From Sphagnum compactum (Eukaryota > Bryophyta > Sphagnopsida > Sphagnales): a stretch of DNA of 64,000 nt. Location of the stretch: positions 20,956,001-21,020,000 of the forward strand of contig OZ234494.1 of assembly GCA_965153455.1 (NCBI GenBank), given 5' to 3'. The translations under genes were made by a program, and so were the position numbers. Of the stretch, positions 48,401 through 60,260 are shown one piece after another. Positions within the stretch are counted from its first letter, which is position 1. The number at the start of each line of letters is the position of its first letter. Under the pieces are notes generated by a model that did no database searches, was not told where the DNA came from, and worked only from the letters and a program-made list of their open reading frames with translations.

Positions 48401-51400
48401 TATGCACAAGTTAGTGAGGCAATCATACTTGACAACATTCCTGACACATTGGATTCTGTGCAAGATAGTGGGCCAATCATGCTTGGCAACATTCCTGACA
48501 CCTTGATTATAGTACCTAAGCCCACAGAACTGGATCCCATCACTAAAGAAATGACATTTTCAAGCCCATCTTCTGCTCAACCTGCAGATGTGGACAGTAA
48601 ATCTAGCAGATCAGGCAGCTCAGAAAGGTCTGCAGTCACAAGCTCAGTGCCAACCAGTGCTGAACGAGAGTATGTGCATCTCAGACGAAATGGGTAAGTT
48701 CCTGCCTCCAGTTTCAATTCCAATTGTTCTGTGAGTTTATTCCACTATGCTTCCTCCATGTGTATTAATTATCACTCTAAACATTGCACAAGAAAATTAA
48801 GAACGCCTTGGATTCCATTGTTTGCTGTGTTGCAGACTTGAGGTGACTGATAAATCTGTGCAATCCTCCTCATAAACCCAGGATAAACAATATGCATTTT
48901 TCTGAACAAAAGTGATCTGAAATTTGGTGTGCAGGGTGGCATTGAAGAGAGAGAATGGTGAAGCAGCTGCAAATGGAAGGATGTCACGGGTTCAAACACT
49001 GACCTCTTCAGGGTCACTTCATGAACCCAATGGTTTAAATAGTTCAGATACGGAGGCAGTAACGCCTCCCAGAATGTCAAGAAAGGAACGTATTGCAGCC
49101 TGCTCAGTGAAGGAGTCCCTAGATGCACTACAAGTCGGGCGAGATGTAAGCCCCAAGTCTCCACAATTGTCTCCACTTCCTCAAGGAAAAAATAGGTTGT
49201 CATTTCCAATAAAGGAAGCCAATCCCTTGAAACCAGGGTCCCCACTTAGGTGTGTGACTGGCAATGGGGGTCCTCAGTTGGTTGAGAATGGGAAACCCCC
49301 ATCAAAGCCTTTCATGGTAAAGGACAGAGAAGACAGTAAGCCAATGCTCCTGACAATGCGGGCACAATCCACCAAACAAGACTTCTTGAAGGGGAGGGCC
49401 AGTGCTGGACCTGATCCACCTCGGCCACGTCGAAGCAGCTCAGACTGCAAACTCATTTCCCGCATGGCTGAGAAACTAACTGCAACAGATACTGCTGTGA
49501 GCTCCAAGGCTCAAAGCAGAAGGGTCCCTTCAGAGGTTGCAATTTTGAGGTCAAAGCGGTCGACAAGCAAGCAGAGCACTCCAGCTGTTAAGCCCAGAAC
49601 ACCATCACATGCAGAGGACAATCAAACTGTACCTGCTGATACTTCAACAAAAGAGAAAAGCAATTCTCAGAATGAGGTAAAATCTGTGGCAGCCACAGAT
49701 GGTACAGAGAGGGATAAAAGCAATGGCACAAACTTGATGATTGAATTGAGTCAGGCCAACCCACCAGCAGAGTCCAGATTAGATCTTCCAGTACCACTTG
49801 CAGTACCACCAGAAAACCCAGTCACTGAGAACAATTCTGTGAGACAAGCTCCCAGAGTTCTTGGGTCCAAGGAGCTACCTGAAGCTCCTTCAATACAGAA
49901 ACCTAGGGTGCAAATTACAGAGGGTGAGGCAGTGGATCACAGTGAAGAGGGAGGCAATTCTCGTGGTTTTTCTAGTCTTCAAACTTCCAGCCCGATGGAG
50001 AGACTCCTTGAATCAGAGGTGAGTCCTAAATTCAGGGAGATATGGTTCAAGTTTGCTTTAATCACCTTGAAGAAATCCTGAGTTTTTGAGACATACATGC
50101 ATTGGTTAGAATTATTGATTTTGTGCTCACTGGGTGGTGTTTTTGTCCCATGAGCAGCAGGGTGCAGACCTAGATGAAAGAGGGATCTCAGAATTGTTGA
50201 CCCCACGCGGTGTCTTGGTGAAGAAGTGTGAGTTTGTTGAGTTCGGGCCAGCTGAAGTTGTTGACCAGCCTAGCCCTGTCTCTGTGCTTGACAACTCCCA
50301 TTTCCAGGAAGAGGATCTGACTCCAAGCCAAAGGCCAAGCAAGTCCAGTCCCATTGACAGCCTTGAAGGTTAGCATGATGATTTCAGCAAACAGAATTTC
50401 AGCAGAAAGCTTCTCAGCCACTTTGTGCAATAAGAACATTCTTGTAGGAGGTTACCAACATGGGAATTATGTGTGTCAGTTCTACAGAGCACAAACCAGC
50501 CATTCTGAGAAATGAACTGTGCTGTTAGTTACTGTAGTATGAATATGTGGACCCAGAAAGTGACACAACATTCCATATGTTTTTCGCCCTTGCAGATGCA
50601 TTTGATTCTCCACAGAGAGACCATTTGGAGGAGGCGCAGGCTGCTTTGAATGGCCTGGCAGACATCATTGGATGCACCAAGGACTTGAGCAACCAGGAAT
50701 TTCTGCACCTCAACAAACAGAGAGTAGAAATACAACTCCCAATTGACAGTGTCCCTGGGACTGATTTGCCAAGCAATTCACATGGGATTTGTCTCTGGGA
50801 CAAGGATGAAGAGAGAGAGTATGTGCGGGATATTCTGGTTGCATCAGGAGTCACAGACAACTGCCTGCAGTGGACCAGTGGATACATAATGAATCTGACT
50901 CACTTTGGTGATTTGGAGTCCAACAGGAGGCACCAGCAGCAACCATCCAACACAAAAGAGAATGATGCTCATTATGAGAGACTCCAAACTTGTTCAGAAA
51001 AAGAAGCTCTTGGACGCCGGGTTTTGTTCGATGCCACCAACGAAATTTTGGTTCAGAAACTGGATCCTGTCAAATTCATTCCCCTGCCTTGGATAGGGAG
51101 GGATCAGCCGCAGCTGCAACAAAAACCAGCACGACAGCATCAGCTAGTCCAAGAGATCTGGGACGAGCTACAACATGTTCCATGTGTACTGTCTGAGGAT
51201 GTCTGTGACACTTTGTATACCATCCTTCTCAAAGATTTACACAAAACTGCAAAGCAGTGGACTGGTATGGATGGTGAACTTGGTAAGATAAGTTTGGAGG
51301 TGGAGCGCATGATTGTCAAGGAACTGATAGAAGAAATTGTGAATGATTTGGCTAGTGGGTTCTGCAGCTCATGCCATCTGTCCACAAAACCCATTGAACC

Positions 51401-51431
51401 AGTGGCTAGACGACAGCTCTTTGCCCCTTGA
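45448..51431 (+). CDS. LONGIFOLIA/TRM1-TRM2-like microtubule-associated protein, six coding exons
   Basis: Exons: 45448-45604, 46047-46063, 46133-48693, 48935-50018, 50158-50368, 50596-51431. They total 4866 nt, a multiple of three, giving 1621 residues; all introns are GT-AG. The start ATG has the context accaccATGc. Landmarks: EIGCMTGIFQIFDR at residues 21-34, the family's N-terminal motif; SSDIRDIVRASFHRER near 184-198; about ten degenerate R-x-SVD-x-R(D/E) repeats from about 200 to 430; RRIPNVVARLMGLEALP at about 473-489 (VARLMGL/DUF3741-type motif); Pro run near 530 and Ser run near 575; PSPVSVLD at 1311-1318; a C-terminal DUF4378 region with EREYVRDILVASGV (1416-1429), RRVLFDATNEIL (1484-1495) and ISLEVERMIVKELIEEIV (1575-1592). 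Arabidopsis LNG1/LNG2 (TRM1/TRM2) are around 900 residues; they promote longitudinal cell elongation and bind cortical microtubules, and TRM proteins contact TON1 and the PP2A-containing TTP complex. The function here is by homology. No canonical AATAAA is seen in the first kilobase after the stop. Confidence 0.92.
46047..46063 (+). other. 17-nt coding microexon (exon 2 of the LONGIFOLIA-like gene)
   Basis: The 17 bases lie between tttccag and gtaagt, both strong splice signals. Exon 1 ends in phase 1 at GCTG|GTAATG (45604), and exon 3 opens in phase 0 after cgtacag (46132); joined directly they shift frame and hit TGA at once. Inserting 17 nt restores the frame exactly and adds residues 53-58, DDVVVD, before FEDSAPQ. 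Flanking introns are 442 and 69 nt, the second near the lower size limit for plants. Confidence 0.85.
50155..50160 (+). other. Tandem NAGNAG splice acceptor at exon 5
   Basis: The acceptor reads gagCAGCAG|ggtgcag. Using the first CAG starts exon 5 at 50158 with Gln; using the second starts it at 50161 with Gly. Both keep the frame, so 1621- and 1620-residue isoforms are possible. Confidence 0.75.
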
Positions 51432-52299
51432 GATCTTTAGTAGCCTGCATTGTACAGTCCACACATTGACATTATGATATTTTACATTACAAAGAGCCAT
51501 GTTTTGTTGATCCAACTCACATGATTTGCAAATACGATCTTTACAAAGCTGGTCTTTACTTAGGAAATCTAAACATAAGTGGAACTGAACTCAGTACCAA
51601 CAGGTGAAACAGATTCTGGTACAAAACTGGTATGCACCACAATTGCAGACTCAATTGACTCAACAATTTCAGTCTACTCTACCAAAGTTACATAATGCAC
51701 CAGAATGTACTGATGGGTCTGGGACACACTGAACCTAGAGTTACAACTAACCTTTTGACACTCATCTTTTGATGACTTCAGCAAATGGGTGCATACTCCC
51801 CAGCATGAAGATATAGGTGAAACATCATAATAGGTCCAAGTTGCTTCACCATACCATCAAACACCACCTTCTTTATTGAGTTCCTATGGCATTCCTGTTT
51901 GTGAGATCACATCTCCTTTGTTTTCACTGATTTGTGAGACCACATCTCCTCAACAATGTTGGAAAGGTTCCTGAATCTTCACAAAATGATGGTGGCAGTC
52001 GAACAGAAAACTAAACAGAATGGTAATATTTTCTTAATAGTTTTAATGAAATCACTGAGCACAAAGACAATCCAGCTCACAAGAATGCATATGAGCTTTT
52101 CATGACCAGATTGCAAAAAAGTTTCTGCTCAATCGCAAAGATCCAGTAGCAGGTTCTCTGGAGTTCTACAAGATTATTAGAGTAGAATGAGCAGACTGCA
52201 GAAGATGCTAAATTTATCACAAAGAGTTTTGGCAATATCAGGCCGTTTAAGAATAAGACTTACACCGTCAGAAAACCAAACTTTACACAACCTGAAAAG

Positions 52300-52685
52300 C
52301 TTCCTAAGAGACTTCTACTGCTTCATGAAGATTACAGAAAATCTTGACAAATTTATGGTTTTTTTTTTGTGCTTGCTTTGTTTCCTCTAATGTAAAGCTT
52401 TTCTGTGATTATTGAAGTTTGTGTTGTTGCAGAACCGAGAGATTACCATCCATACCACTTTATAAATCTAAGGATGAGTCACCAAACATCCACACTTCCT
52501 AAGAGACTTCTATTGCTTCATGAAAATTACAGAAATTCATGCCAAATTTATGGTCTTCTTTTGTTTCATTTGTTTCTTGTAGCATAAGTTTTTACGTGTC
52601 AATGAGATTGCACAATGTTGAATCAGGAGATTATCACCAATACCACTTGACAAATCTAAGGATGAGTCATTAGACATCCCTAAGC
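52300..52685 (+). repeat. Imperfect tandem duplication, about 190-195 bp period
   Basis: cttcctaagagacttcta(c/t)tgcttcatga at 52300 recurs at 52495, and gagatta(c/t)ca-caataccactt-aaatctaaggatgagtca at 52437 recurs at 52627. Two diverged copies; no coding frame is preserved. Confidence 0.8.
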
Positions 52686-53854
52686 AAACTCTCCTATCTT
52701 GGTCTATGCCTCAGTGTGTTGGTTTGTGCAGCAGCCATGGAGTTGCTCTTGTGGCCTGGTTGCTTCAGATTTTTATGGATTGTGGTGGGAGATTTTGGAG
52801 GCCGTTGGAAGAGTAAACAAGGAGAGATTGCAGCAATAATTGTATGAGATAGAGCACAAGGAGGATACCGAGGGTCGCTATGCTGCTATATTGAGAGGGA
52901 AAACTCTCACTGGTACTTCTCGTACATGTATACATGGTGGAGTGACATCTCTGCAGGTATCCTCTGCAATCCCGCCTTCAAACCCCGCCACCACACAACA
53001 AAATGGTTCCTTCTAGGCTTTTTGGGTATGTGGCTGAGCACTGGGATTACTTGGGGATTATTGCAGCAGGAATCATCGCTTCCCCTTCCGCTCAAATATG
53101 GCTTCTGATATTGCAACTCTGAACTATATTTATAGATTTCTACTATCACATGGAATCCATTGAATTGAACCCTCCCTGGATGTTGGAAATTTTTGCAGGT
53201 TGTTGTGATGAATGATCATTAGTTGTGTTGCCAATTGTACTTGAATTTAAATGTTGCAGAAACTCAGGAAATTGGTGTGGAACAGGTCTAGTAGAGTGGT
53301 TCATGGATGACTGCTCACAATTGCATTAACAAATCTTTGTGCTGATTCACAGAGAATAGAATCGTGTTGTGAAGTATTTGACAATTGACAGTGGAAAGGA
53401 CAGGACAAACCATTTCAGATATGCCCTTGAGAGAGTAACAATCCCCAAGTACTGTCTGCACTACAACCCTGTCTGCACTGGTGTTCAAATGGTGATTTAC
53501 TACCAAATCTTGAGGTTCTGAGGAGAGTCCAAAGCTCTGGAACAACTATATTGGTGTGGTCAGCCACTGAGGTCCATGTTCACTTTGCAACTGCTTAGAG
53601 CTTATGAATGGTTTTATAGCAAAAGCTTCTCCTCAACAACCCTATACTTGTCTCAATTTCCTGCATGCAGATGAGTAGGGGAGGAAGGGGAGGAAAGTTT
53701 ACAGAATACAGTTTCCATGGGAAACTCCTGTGGTGGTGATGAATGAAATAAAAAAGCTGCCAGCACTGGTAGTGTTTCCTTCAACTGATTGGGCACATCC
53801 TACACACCAACTGCACCCGTGGCACATTGAGTTCCAATTACGTATATTGAGCAT

Positions 53855-54030
53855 GGACACATGAGGCATGTTAAAGAACTTCTACAAATTGAGATCAAAC
53901 TCAATAACAGCAACTTCATCACTAAAAATATGCTTATTCACAGGACACATGAGGCATGTTAAAGAACTTCTACAAATTGAGATCAAACTCAATAACAGCA
54001 ACTTCATCAATAAAAATCTGCTTATTCACA
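53855..54030 (+). repeat. Two-copy tandem duplication, 88-bp period
   Basis: 53855-53942 and 53943-54030 are nearly identical, beginning ggacacatgaggcatgttaa, with only two or three substitutions near the ends of the units. The high identity marks it as a recent duplication. Confidence 0.95.
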
Positions 54031-55319
54031 CATCTGCAATCATCATAACAATTTCTTCAAAAAGCCAGCAAATCAAGGGAAAAAAAAAAAAGCAGAACCT
54101 CAGAATGTTGTAAAGACTGATCAACAGCACATCTCCATACCCACTGCATGGGTCTCTGCACGAAACAAATGTAGTGACAGCTGCTCTGATTGTAGAACCC
54201 TCTCTTTCTCCCATGAATATACTGCAGAGGAGACCTGTTGTTTCCAATATATCATCTAGACTTGCAATTCTCAATGCAGTTCTTTATGTGAACCTGCTGT
54301 CTTCCTGTGGAGAAGCAAGGAGTCGGAAACAAAATATTCATCAGAGTTTAGAAGTGACAATTTAAGAATTGAGCAACTGTTACAAACCTTGTCTTCTATA
54401 ATAGCATATTGGCCCACCTTGCTTGTAAGTTGTCCAAAATAGGCACCTGCATAAGGTGCTCTTACATCAGAATTGAACAGCTAACCGCACTGCTCATGGC
54501 TGTCTTATCTCTAAGGTCCCAATGTCCAACCCTTCATCTCCAAGGTAAGCAATCACTTTCTCTGTAAGTTTAAATGAAGCCAGCAGGAGCTTCACAATCT
54601 TTGCCAAAGAGACACAAGCAGTGTTTGGTTCTTCAACAAATCCCATCATCACATGTTATAATACATCCTAGGAATTGTTGTTGAAATTAACAACCATGGC
54701 AAAGGTGCTAAACCAAGGTCACATATAAAAGATCAAATGTCGCACTTATAGTCACATGATTTGCACTCAAAGGAATCACATAGCGCTCATAGTTGCAAGC
54801 ATTGCTGATATGTAGTCCTTGACTAATGCCTTCCTCATGAAATAAAAAAACCTTCAAATTACACTTGAAGACCAATTGTTGCACTCCGACTCTAAGAATG
54901 TTAAATATATCTTCATGACATATATAATATTTAGTTCATACATACATATATATGTGATAGGGACAATTCCTAACTACCTACAAACTCTTTGAATCTTTAT
55001 GAAAAACCTCTATGCATATGAAGGCTCTTGTTGTCCCCATATATCAACTCTGATTGTATAAATAATAGCATACTTCTCCACAACCGATGTTCATAGAAAT
55101 GTGTGAATTTAACATGGTAGCAGAGCAGGTTGCCCAAGGTAAAACTTTTGAATTGAAATTGATCAATGAACAAAGACAAATTGAGTTTTTTTTTTAGCAT
55201 TCAAAAGGATGTTTCACATGCCCCCACAAACTTGCCAAAAAGTATCAAAGATAAATTCCTCGATAGCCTACAATGAGTTGTCAAAACTTTTGAGCTTTGG
55301 GCACACTCCCTAACCCCTT

Positions 55320-55900
55320 ATGCCAAAACAAAAAGGTAGCACAAGAGTAGATAAGACTACAAAGAGATGCTTCACTTTCACTTTTTAACCACATCAACTA
55401 CACAAACTAAACAAGGTGGCACATTCTCCTTGTGTCAAAACAAAAAGGTGGCATAAGAGGTCTAAGATGAGACTATAAAGAGATGCTTCACAATCACTTT
55501 TTAGTCACCTTGACTACACAAACTAAACAAGGTGGCACATTCTCCTTATGTCAACAAAGAGGTGACACAAGAGATTTAAGATAAAATTACACAAACTAAA
55601 CAAGAGGTCAATTAGTGTAATGGAAGCCACATTGGGACATTGGACGATTGTAGACTCACGGTGGCCTCATCAGGGCTTGAATTTGGAGGAAAGATCAAGT
55701 GTTGTGTCCCAAAGGCTTGCCACAAAGTATTCAAAGTAATTTATGGATATAGTGTGTTGTGAACAACTTTCAAGGCTTAGGGAAACTTTTTAGCTTCTCA
55801 TGTTGAGACAAAAAGGAGGTGTGGGATCTTCAAGAGAAGACTAGGATGAAGTGTTTCATACTCATCTCTTAGTTGCATCAGCGAAACAAACCAAACAATG
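55320..55900 (+). repeat. Diverged tandem repeat, about 112-116 bp period
   Basis: Units anchored on (t)gtcaaaacaaaaaggtggca start at 55324, 55436 and 55552, each containing agagatgcttcac, cactttt-a-tcac and cacaaactaaacaaggtggc. A fourth, much more diverged and spaced unit is recognisable around 55805-55915 (gagacaaaaaggaggtgt, then aaacaaaccaaacaatg). Confidence 0.8.
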
Positions 55901-57219
55901 TAGTGTAATGGGAGCCAAAATTGAAACATAATAGATAGTTATAGACTCATATTGGAATCATTATGGCCCAAACTTGGAGGAGAGACCACCTTCTTGTTTA
56001 TTGTTATTCTATAGTTGTCCATGCAACCTACATTGAAATTGAAAATTCTTGGGCTCTTAAAATACAATTTTGAATTTAAGACAAAAGTTGTCTAAAACTT
56101 CAAATGACTATATAACTTTCAAGGAATGAAACAAATCAAACATGAAACATGATTAACTTATAGCTCTTGAAAATATTTCTCCATTGTTGTATTATGCTCC
56201 CAATTGGACATGATGTGCCCTTCGAAATTGTGAAAAACATTTATGAGCATTTGGAAACATTAGGGATATTTTTGTTTTGAGTTTTCAAATGGCCATGACT
56301 TTTAGCCATTATGTATTTTGATAATGTAAACTCACCACATTTTAGCTAGGATTGAGATCTTTTCAACAAGCCAAATTGTTTGATTTGGATGAGATTAATT
56401 CTACATGTTGCATTTTAAGCATTTACAACTCTTAGGAGTCCTAATTTAATCCTAATTCTCAAAATGGGAATTCAAATTGAAACTCACAAGGTGTCTCCCT
56501 TTGACTCCCAAACATTTCACACCTTATTTGAAAATGTGTTTCATTCCATGACATTCATGCCACACTTTGGATTTGCATTTGAGTTGATTTGGAAGGTTGC
56601 CTTTAGGTTTCATTGATCCTAGAAAAAACAGTTGAACTTACCCATTTGGGAAGTTGGTCACACATCCAAGTTAAGGTTACAACAATGTCAATTAAAATTT
56701 AAAGACATGGAACATTAAAATACAATTAAAGGAAATTCACTTCCCCAAACTTGAAGAAGAAAGGAATGTGGAAATTGATCATAATGTTATTTGATTGGAC
56801 TCCAAACCAATTTCAATACTTTGATGACATTGTTGTATTCCATGAATGGATTTAATCATCACCATGGTCAAGTTTTGCATCAACAATGAATTAAATTTGA
56901 AGCAAGTCATTTGCATTTCATCAAATAGAAAATGGTTGTTAGCCATAGTACCAAATTTAATGGATGATATTTCCATGTGTGGAAAGATAGAATCACATTA
57001 CTATTGAAATAAGAAAAAACTCTACTCATTGTCAAAGGAACAAAAACAAATAAGTAAATCCTATTGTAGTTCAAATGGCAACAAAAACCCATATTTTACA
57101 AACCATTGGGTGGCCACTAGGGTTAAAAGCATGAATTATTAGGTTGAGAGTGGCAAACTCCTAATCACAATCATCAATAAATATTTAGATAACAATGTTG
57201 TTTCCCATGTACAAAATAA

Positions 57220-57453
57220 ATTAATGTCAAATGAAGCATGGTTGGAATTAATGCAACTATTCGAATCAAGTGATGTATTATTGAAAATGTTTTCAAAAGA
57301 TAAATTGAAAACATTAAAGATGAAACCATGAAAGAATGTTACAAAACAAATTCATAAATTTAAGTCTTCATTAGAATAGCTTGCCACTCAAGGAGTTGAA
57401 ATAAAAGATGATAAGGTCATACTATATCTCATGAGAAGTATGCCTACTAATTG
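57220..57453 (+). pseudogene. Copia gag (UBN2-type) relic
   Basis: One frame reads AWLELMQLFESSDVLLKMFS, KDKLKTLKMKP, stop, KNVTKQIHKFKSSLE, stop, LATQGVEIKDDKVILYLMRS, MPTNC. This is the typical succession of the Copia gag core, ending in the L-x-S-L/M-P block. Two in-frame stops, TGA and TAG, look like single-base changes in Trp/Glu/Gln-type codons. Confidence 0.75.
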
Positions 57454-58227
57454 TATAATTTTGATAAGATGTCAATGGTGGCAAGCCAATTTAAGCTTGC
57501 AATAATTAATCACCAATGTGTTGCAAGAGCAAACACTTATGAAAGCATAAGAAGCTCATATAATGTGACCTCTATACACTATATGGAGGAAAAAGATCAA
57601 AATAGTGAAAATTGAATAATAGTAAATTTCCTCCAAAAATCACTTTTTCCAAGTAAGAGAAAAGAGTCACATACATCCTTTGAAAAAAAGAATACCAATG
57701 AAACATCTAAGAGATGATTTTAAAATTATAGTCAAATCAAAGGCAAGTAATAATCAAATAACATAATTGCACAAAATGAAAAGTTGTATGTGGCAACCTT
57801 GTCTATGAAAGACAATAATGATTTATATGGTATGTGGATACTAAAGCAACTTTTCATGTGTCTCCCATGACAAGGAGTAATTTAAGACATATGAGAAATT
57901 AATAATCAAATTATGTATTTACATGATAAACATTAGATGTCAATTGTTTCATCAAGGTGAAGTTTCTACTAAAAACAAATATTGTCATATTAGAAACACT
58001 CCAAATGTCTTACATTTCTTGGGTTTAAAGGAAAAAATATTTTTAACAAAACCAACTTGACTTGTGTATAAATGGTGAAATTGTCATCATGATTAAATAA
58101 TGTATCCTCAAAAATTGCAAGGACCAAATTATAGGTATAAAATGCAATATGGGATTTAATTTATACAATTTGAAAAATAATATTAATTCATAAAGAAGAT
58201 TTATCAATACTTTCATTTGGTCATAAT

Positions 58228-58476
58228 GCGGCCCATCACAAACTTTATGGGCCATGATTTGAATTGTAGTTCTATGAAATCTATTTTTTTCATAGGTTTG
58301 TTTAATCACAAATGTTGTGCATCTAAAACAATCATGAAACATGCATAAGTAAGAGAAGGATTTCATTCGCATCCTATCTATAAATGTTATTAATGTCTAA
58401 ACATTATGAACCTATGAGAAACATTCACAACATTTTTATTACCAAATCATGGCCCATGAAATTTACAATGGGCCAC
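58228..58476. repeat. Imperfect foldback inside the Copia relic
   Basis: The left arm gcggcccatcacaaacttta with tgggccatgatttga (58228-58264) pairs with 58443-58476 (caaatcatggcccatgaaat and ttacaatgggccac) with several transition-type mismatches; weaker pairing (aatgttgtg, tcatagg) continues inward. It separates the protease-like and pre-integrase-like parts and may be a nested MITE. Confidence 0.6.
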
Positions 58477-59924
58477 TTTCAATAAATCAAATCTATCACA
58501 TTTAAAACTAGGGCATGATCAATAAACATAGACTACAACAATTAAAGAAAATGGTTGATGGGAGATTTCTTTTTGATAAAATTATTATGAGCTTTTGTGA
58601 GCTTGTATTATAAGTTATGAATAGGCTAAAATTTCCAAAGGTGGAGCTACACATAAAGCACAACATGTATTAAACTCAATCTACAATGACATTTGTGCAG
58701 GATAAACACACTTGTATAAGGTACCTATCCAAAATGTGGATGGATTATAAGCCCAACTTATCACATCTTGAAATATATAATTGCAAATTAAAATAATTAG
58801 CAAAACAAAATAATCCATATTAATTGGATGGATTATGGGATATCCATATTAAAAGATATTTTGTTTTGCTACCTCCTAGTTATCTAGTTAAAGGATATGT
58901 TAAATACATATGGTTTGTTGATCTTACCATGTTTAATTGCATCTTCATCAATTCTCACAACTTCAAGTACTAAAATTAAAAGTTTAAATAAATATTTAGG
59001 GTATCAAAATGTAATGTTATATATATATATAAGTTTACTTAAATGTGTGCTTATTGAAAATTTAGGTAGTAATATGGTGGGGAAAAAAAGGTTGCTTACA
59101 TAATACCTCCCAAACAATGTTTTGTTTGATACAAGTAGTTTAAAATTTCACCATTTAGCGTCCCCCTTGAGCAATTTCCTAAGTAATTAGCTATAAAAAT
59201 GACCTTGCCTCAAATTGCTTTAGTTTATATAGATTGTTTCAACATTGTCAAGATTGTTCCAACATTACATTTTGTGCTTAAGGATTTTCATATTACATTT
59301 TGTTTCATAGATTCTTTTTCACTAATTATAAAACTAACCTCTATTTGAAACTTATTAACCCTAGCTATTCAATATGATTTGGAGCTATCAACTCAATGTC
59401 AAAATTGTTTTGTTGAGTGGTTGAATTAACAAATAAATGTATATGGAAGATACTAAAGGTTTTCACAATTCCAACATTTTGCACATGGTTTGCAAGCTTC
59501 TTAAATCTTTATGCAAAACTACTTGAAACAATCACCACAAGTTTTGTACCAAAGTTCTTATTTGTTTTCCAAAGGGTTCAAATCAAATACTTGTTTGGCA
59601 TCTTACACCACTATGACATGATTACTTATAATCTTGTTCACACACCCATGGAATCTAGGACTAAAGTTAGAAAAGAAAAGTTGTCTTAAATAATTGGTTG
59701 ATAAACAACAAAGGGATTTATATCATTATTCCTGCACTATGGGCAATTTCATGAACAAAACTAATATGAATGATAGTCCTAATTGCAATTTTACCATAAG
59801 TATCCTTGTTCAATGTATGTCAATTCTAAGCATTTCACATTGGCAAGACATTAAATGAGTGTTGTAGTATGAAAAGTACATTTTACATAGGTACCAAATA
59901 TCAATGCAATGATGAAAAAAATAT

Positions 59925-60260
59925 TTTGGATGGATATTTAAATGTGAAATGGGAGGGAGACAAAGACACCTCGTGTATATCCACATTTGGTTACTACTTT
60001 TTGATTGTTCGTTGTGTTATTTCGTGGGTGAACCAAAAAAATACCTTCATTGCACTAACACAACATTTAATGAATATATGGCACTATCTAAAGTAATTGC
60101 AAAAGTCATATTTTGATTGTGACAATTGTTACAAGACATCAATTGTCCACAAGTTGATCGGACCATTATTTATTCTAGATTTAGCCAAAGTGTCATCACC
60201 CTCATTGCAAATTCAAAATTTCATTCCAAAAGTAAAATTATTGATATTAATGTTTGTCAA
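59925..60260 (+). pseudogene. Copia RNase H domain relic
   Basis: ILDGYLNVKWEGDKDTSCIS, then TFGYYFLIVRCVISWVNQKN and TFIALTQHLMNIWHYLK, correspond to the D-x-D/W-A-G..., G-Y-x-F and S-x-x-E-A-E-Y blocks of Copia RNase H; the acidic residues of the last block are lost. A few codons further on, after a stop, INCPQVDRTIIYS and SVITLIANSKFHSKSKIIDI continue the domain up to about 60260. Confidence 0.75.

Larger units (their letters stand above)
51432..57219. other. 3' region of the LONGIFOLIA-like gene and spacer
   Basis: No coding sequence recognised. The transcript end is not obvious. The first 1.5 kb keeps the base composition of transcribed DNA; three separate tandem-repeat blocks (listed) occupy much of 52.3-55.9 kb, and beyond 54.9 kb the DNA becomes AT-rich. 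Confidence 0.5.
57220..60260 (+). mobile_element. Copia-like retrotransposon relic, internally deleted
   Basis: In order on the + strand: gag-type domain (57220-57453), protease-like stretch near 57834-57900 (VDTKATFHVSPMTRS, where K replaces the active-site Gly), a GAG-pre-integrase-like stretch near 58520-58565 (INKHRLQQLKKMVDG), a pre-RNase H stretch near 59570-59625 (QRVQIKYLFGILHH), and RNase H (59925-60260). This is the Copia order. The gap between the pre-integrase and RNase H parts is too short for integrase core and reverse transcriptase, so these have been deleted. Stops and frame changes occur throughout. LTRs were not identified. Confidence 0.8.
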
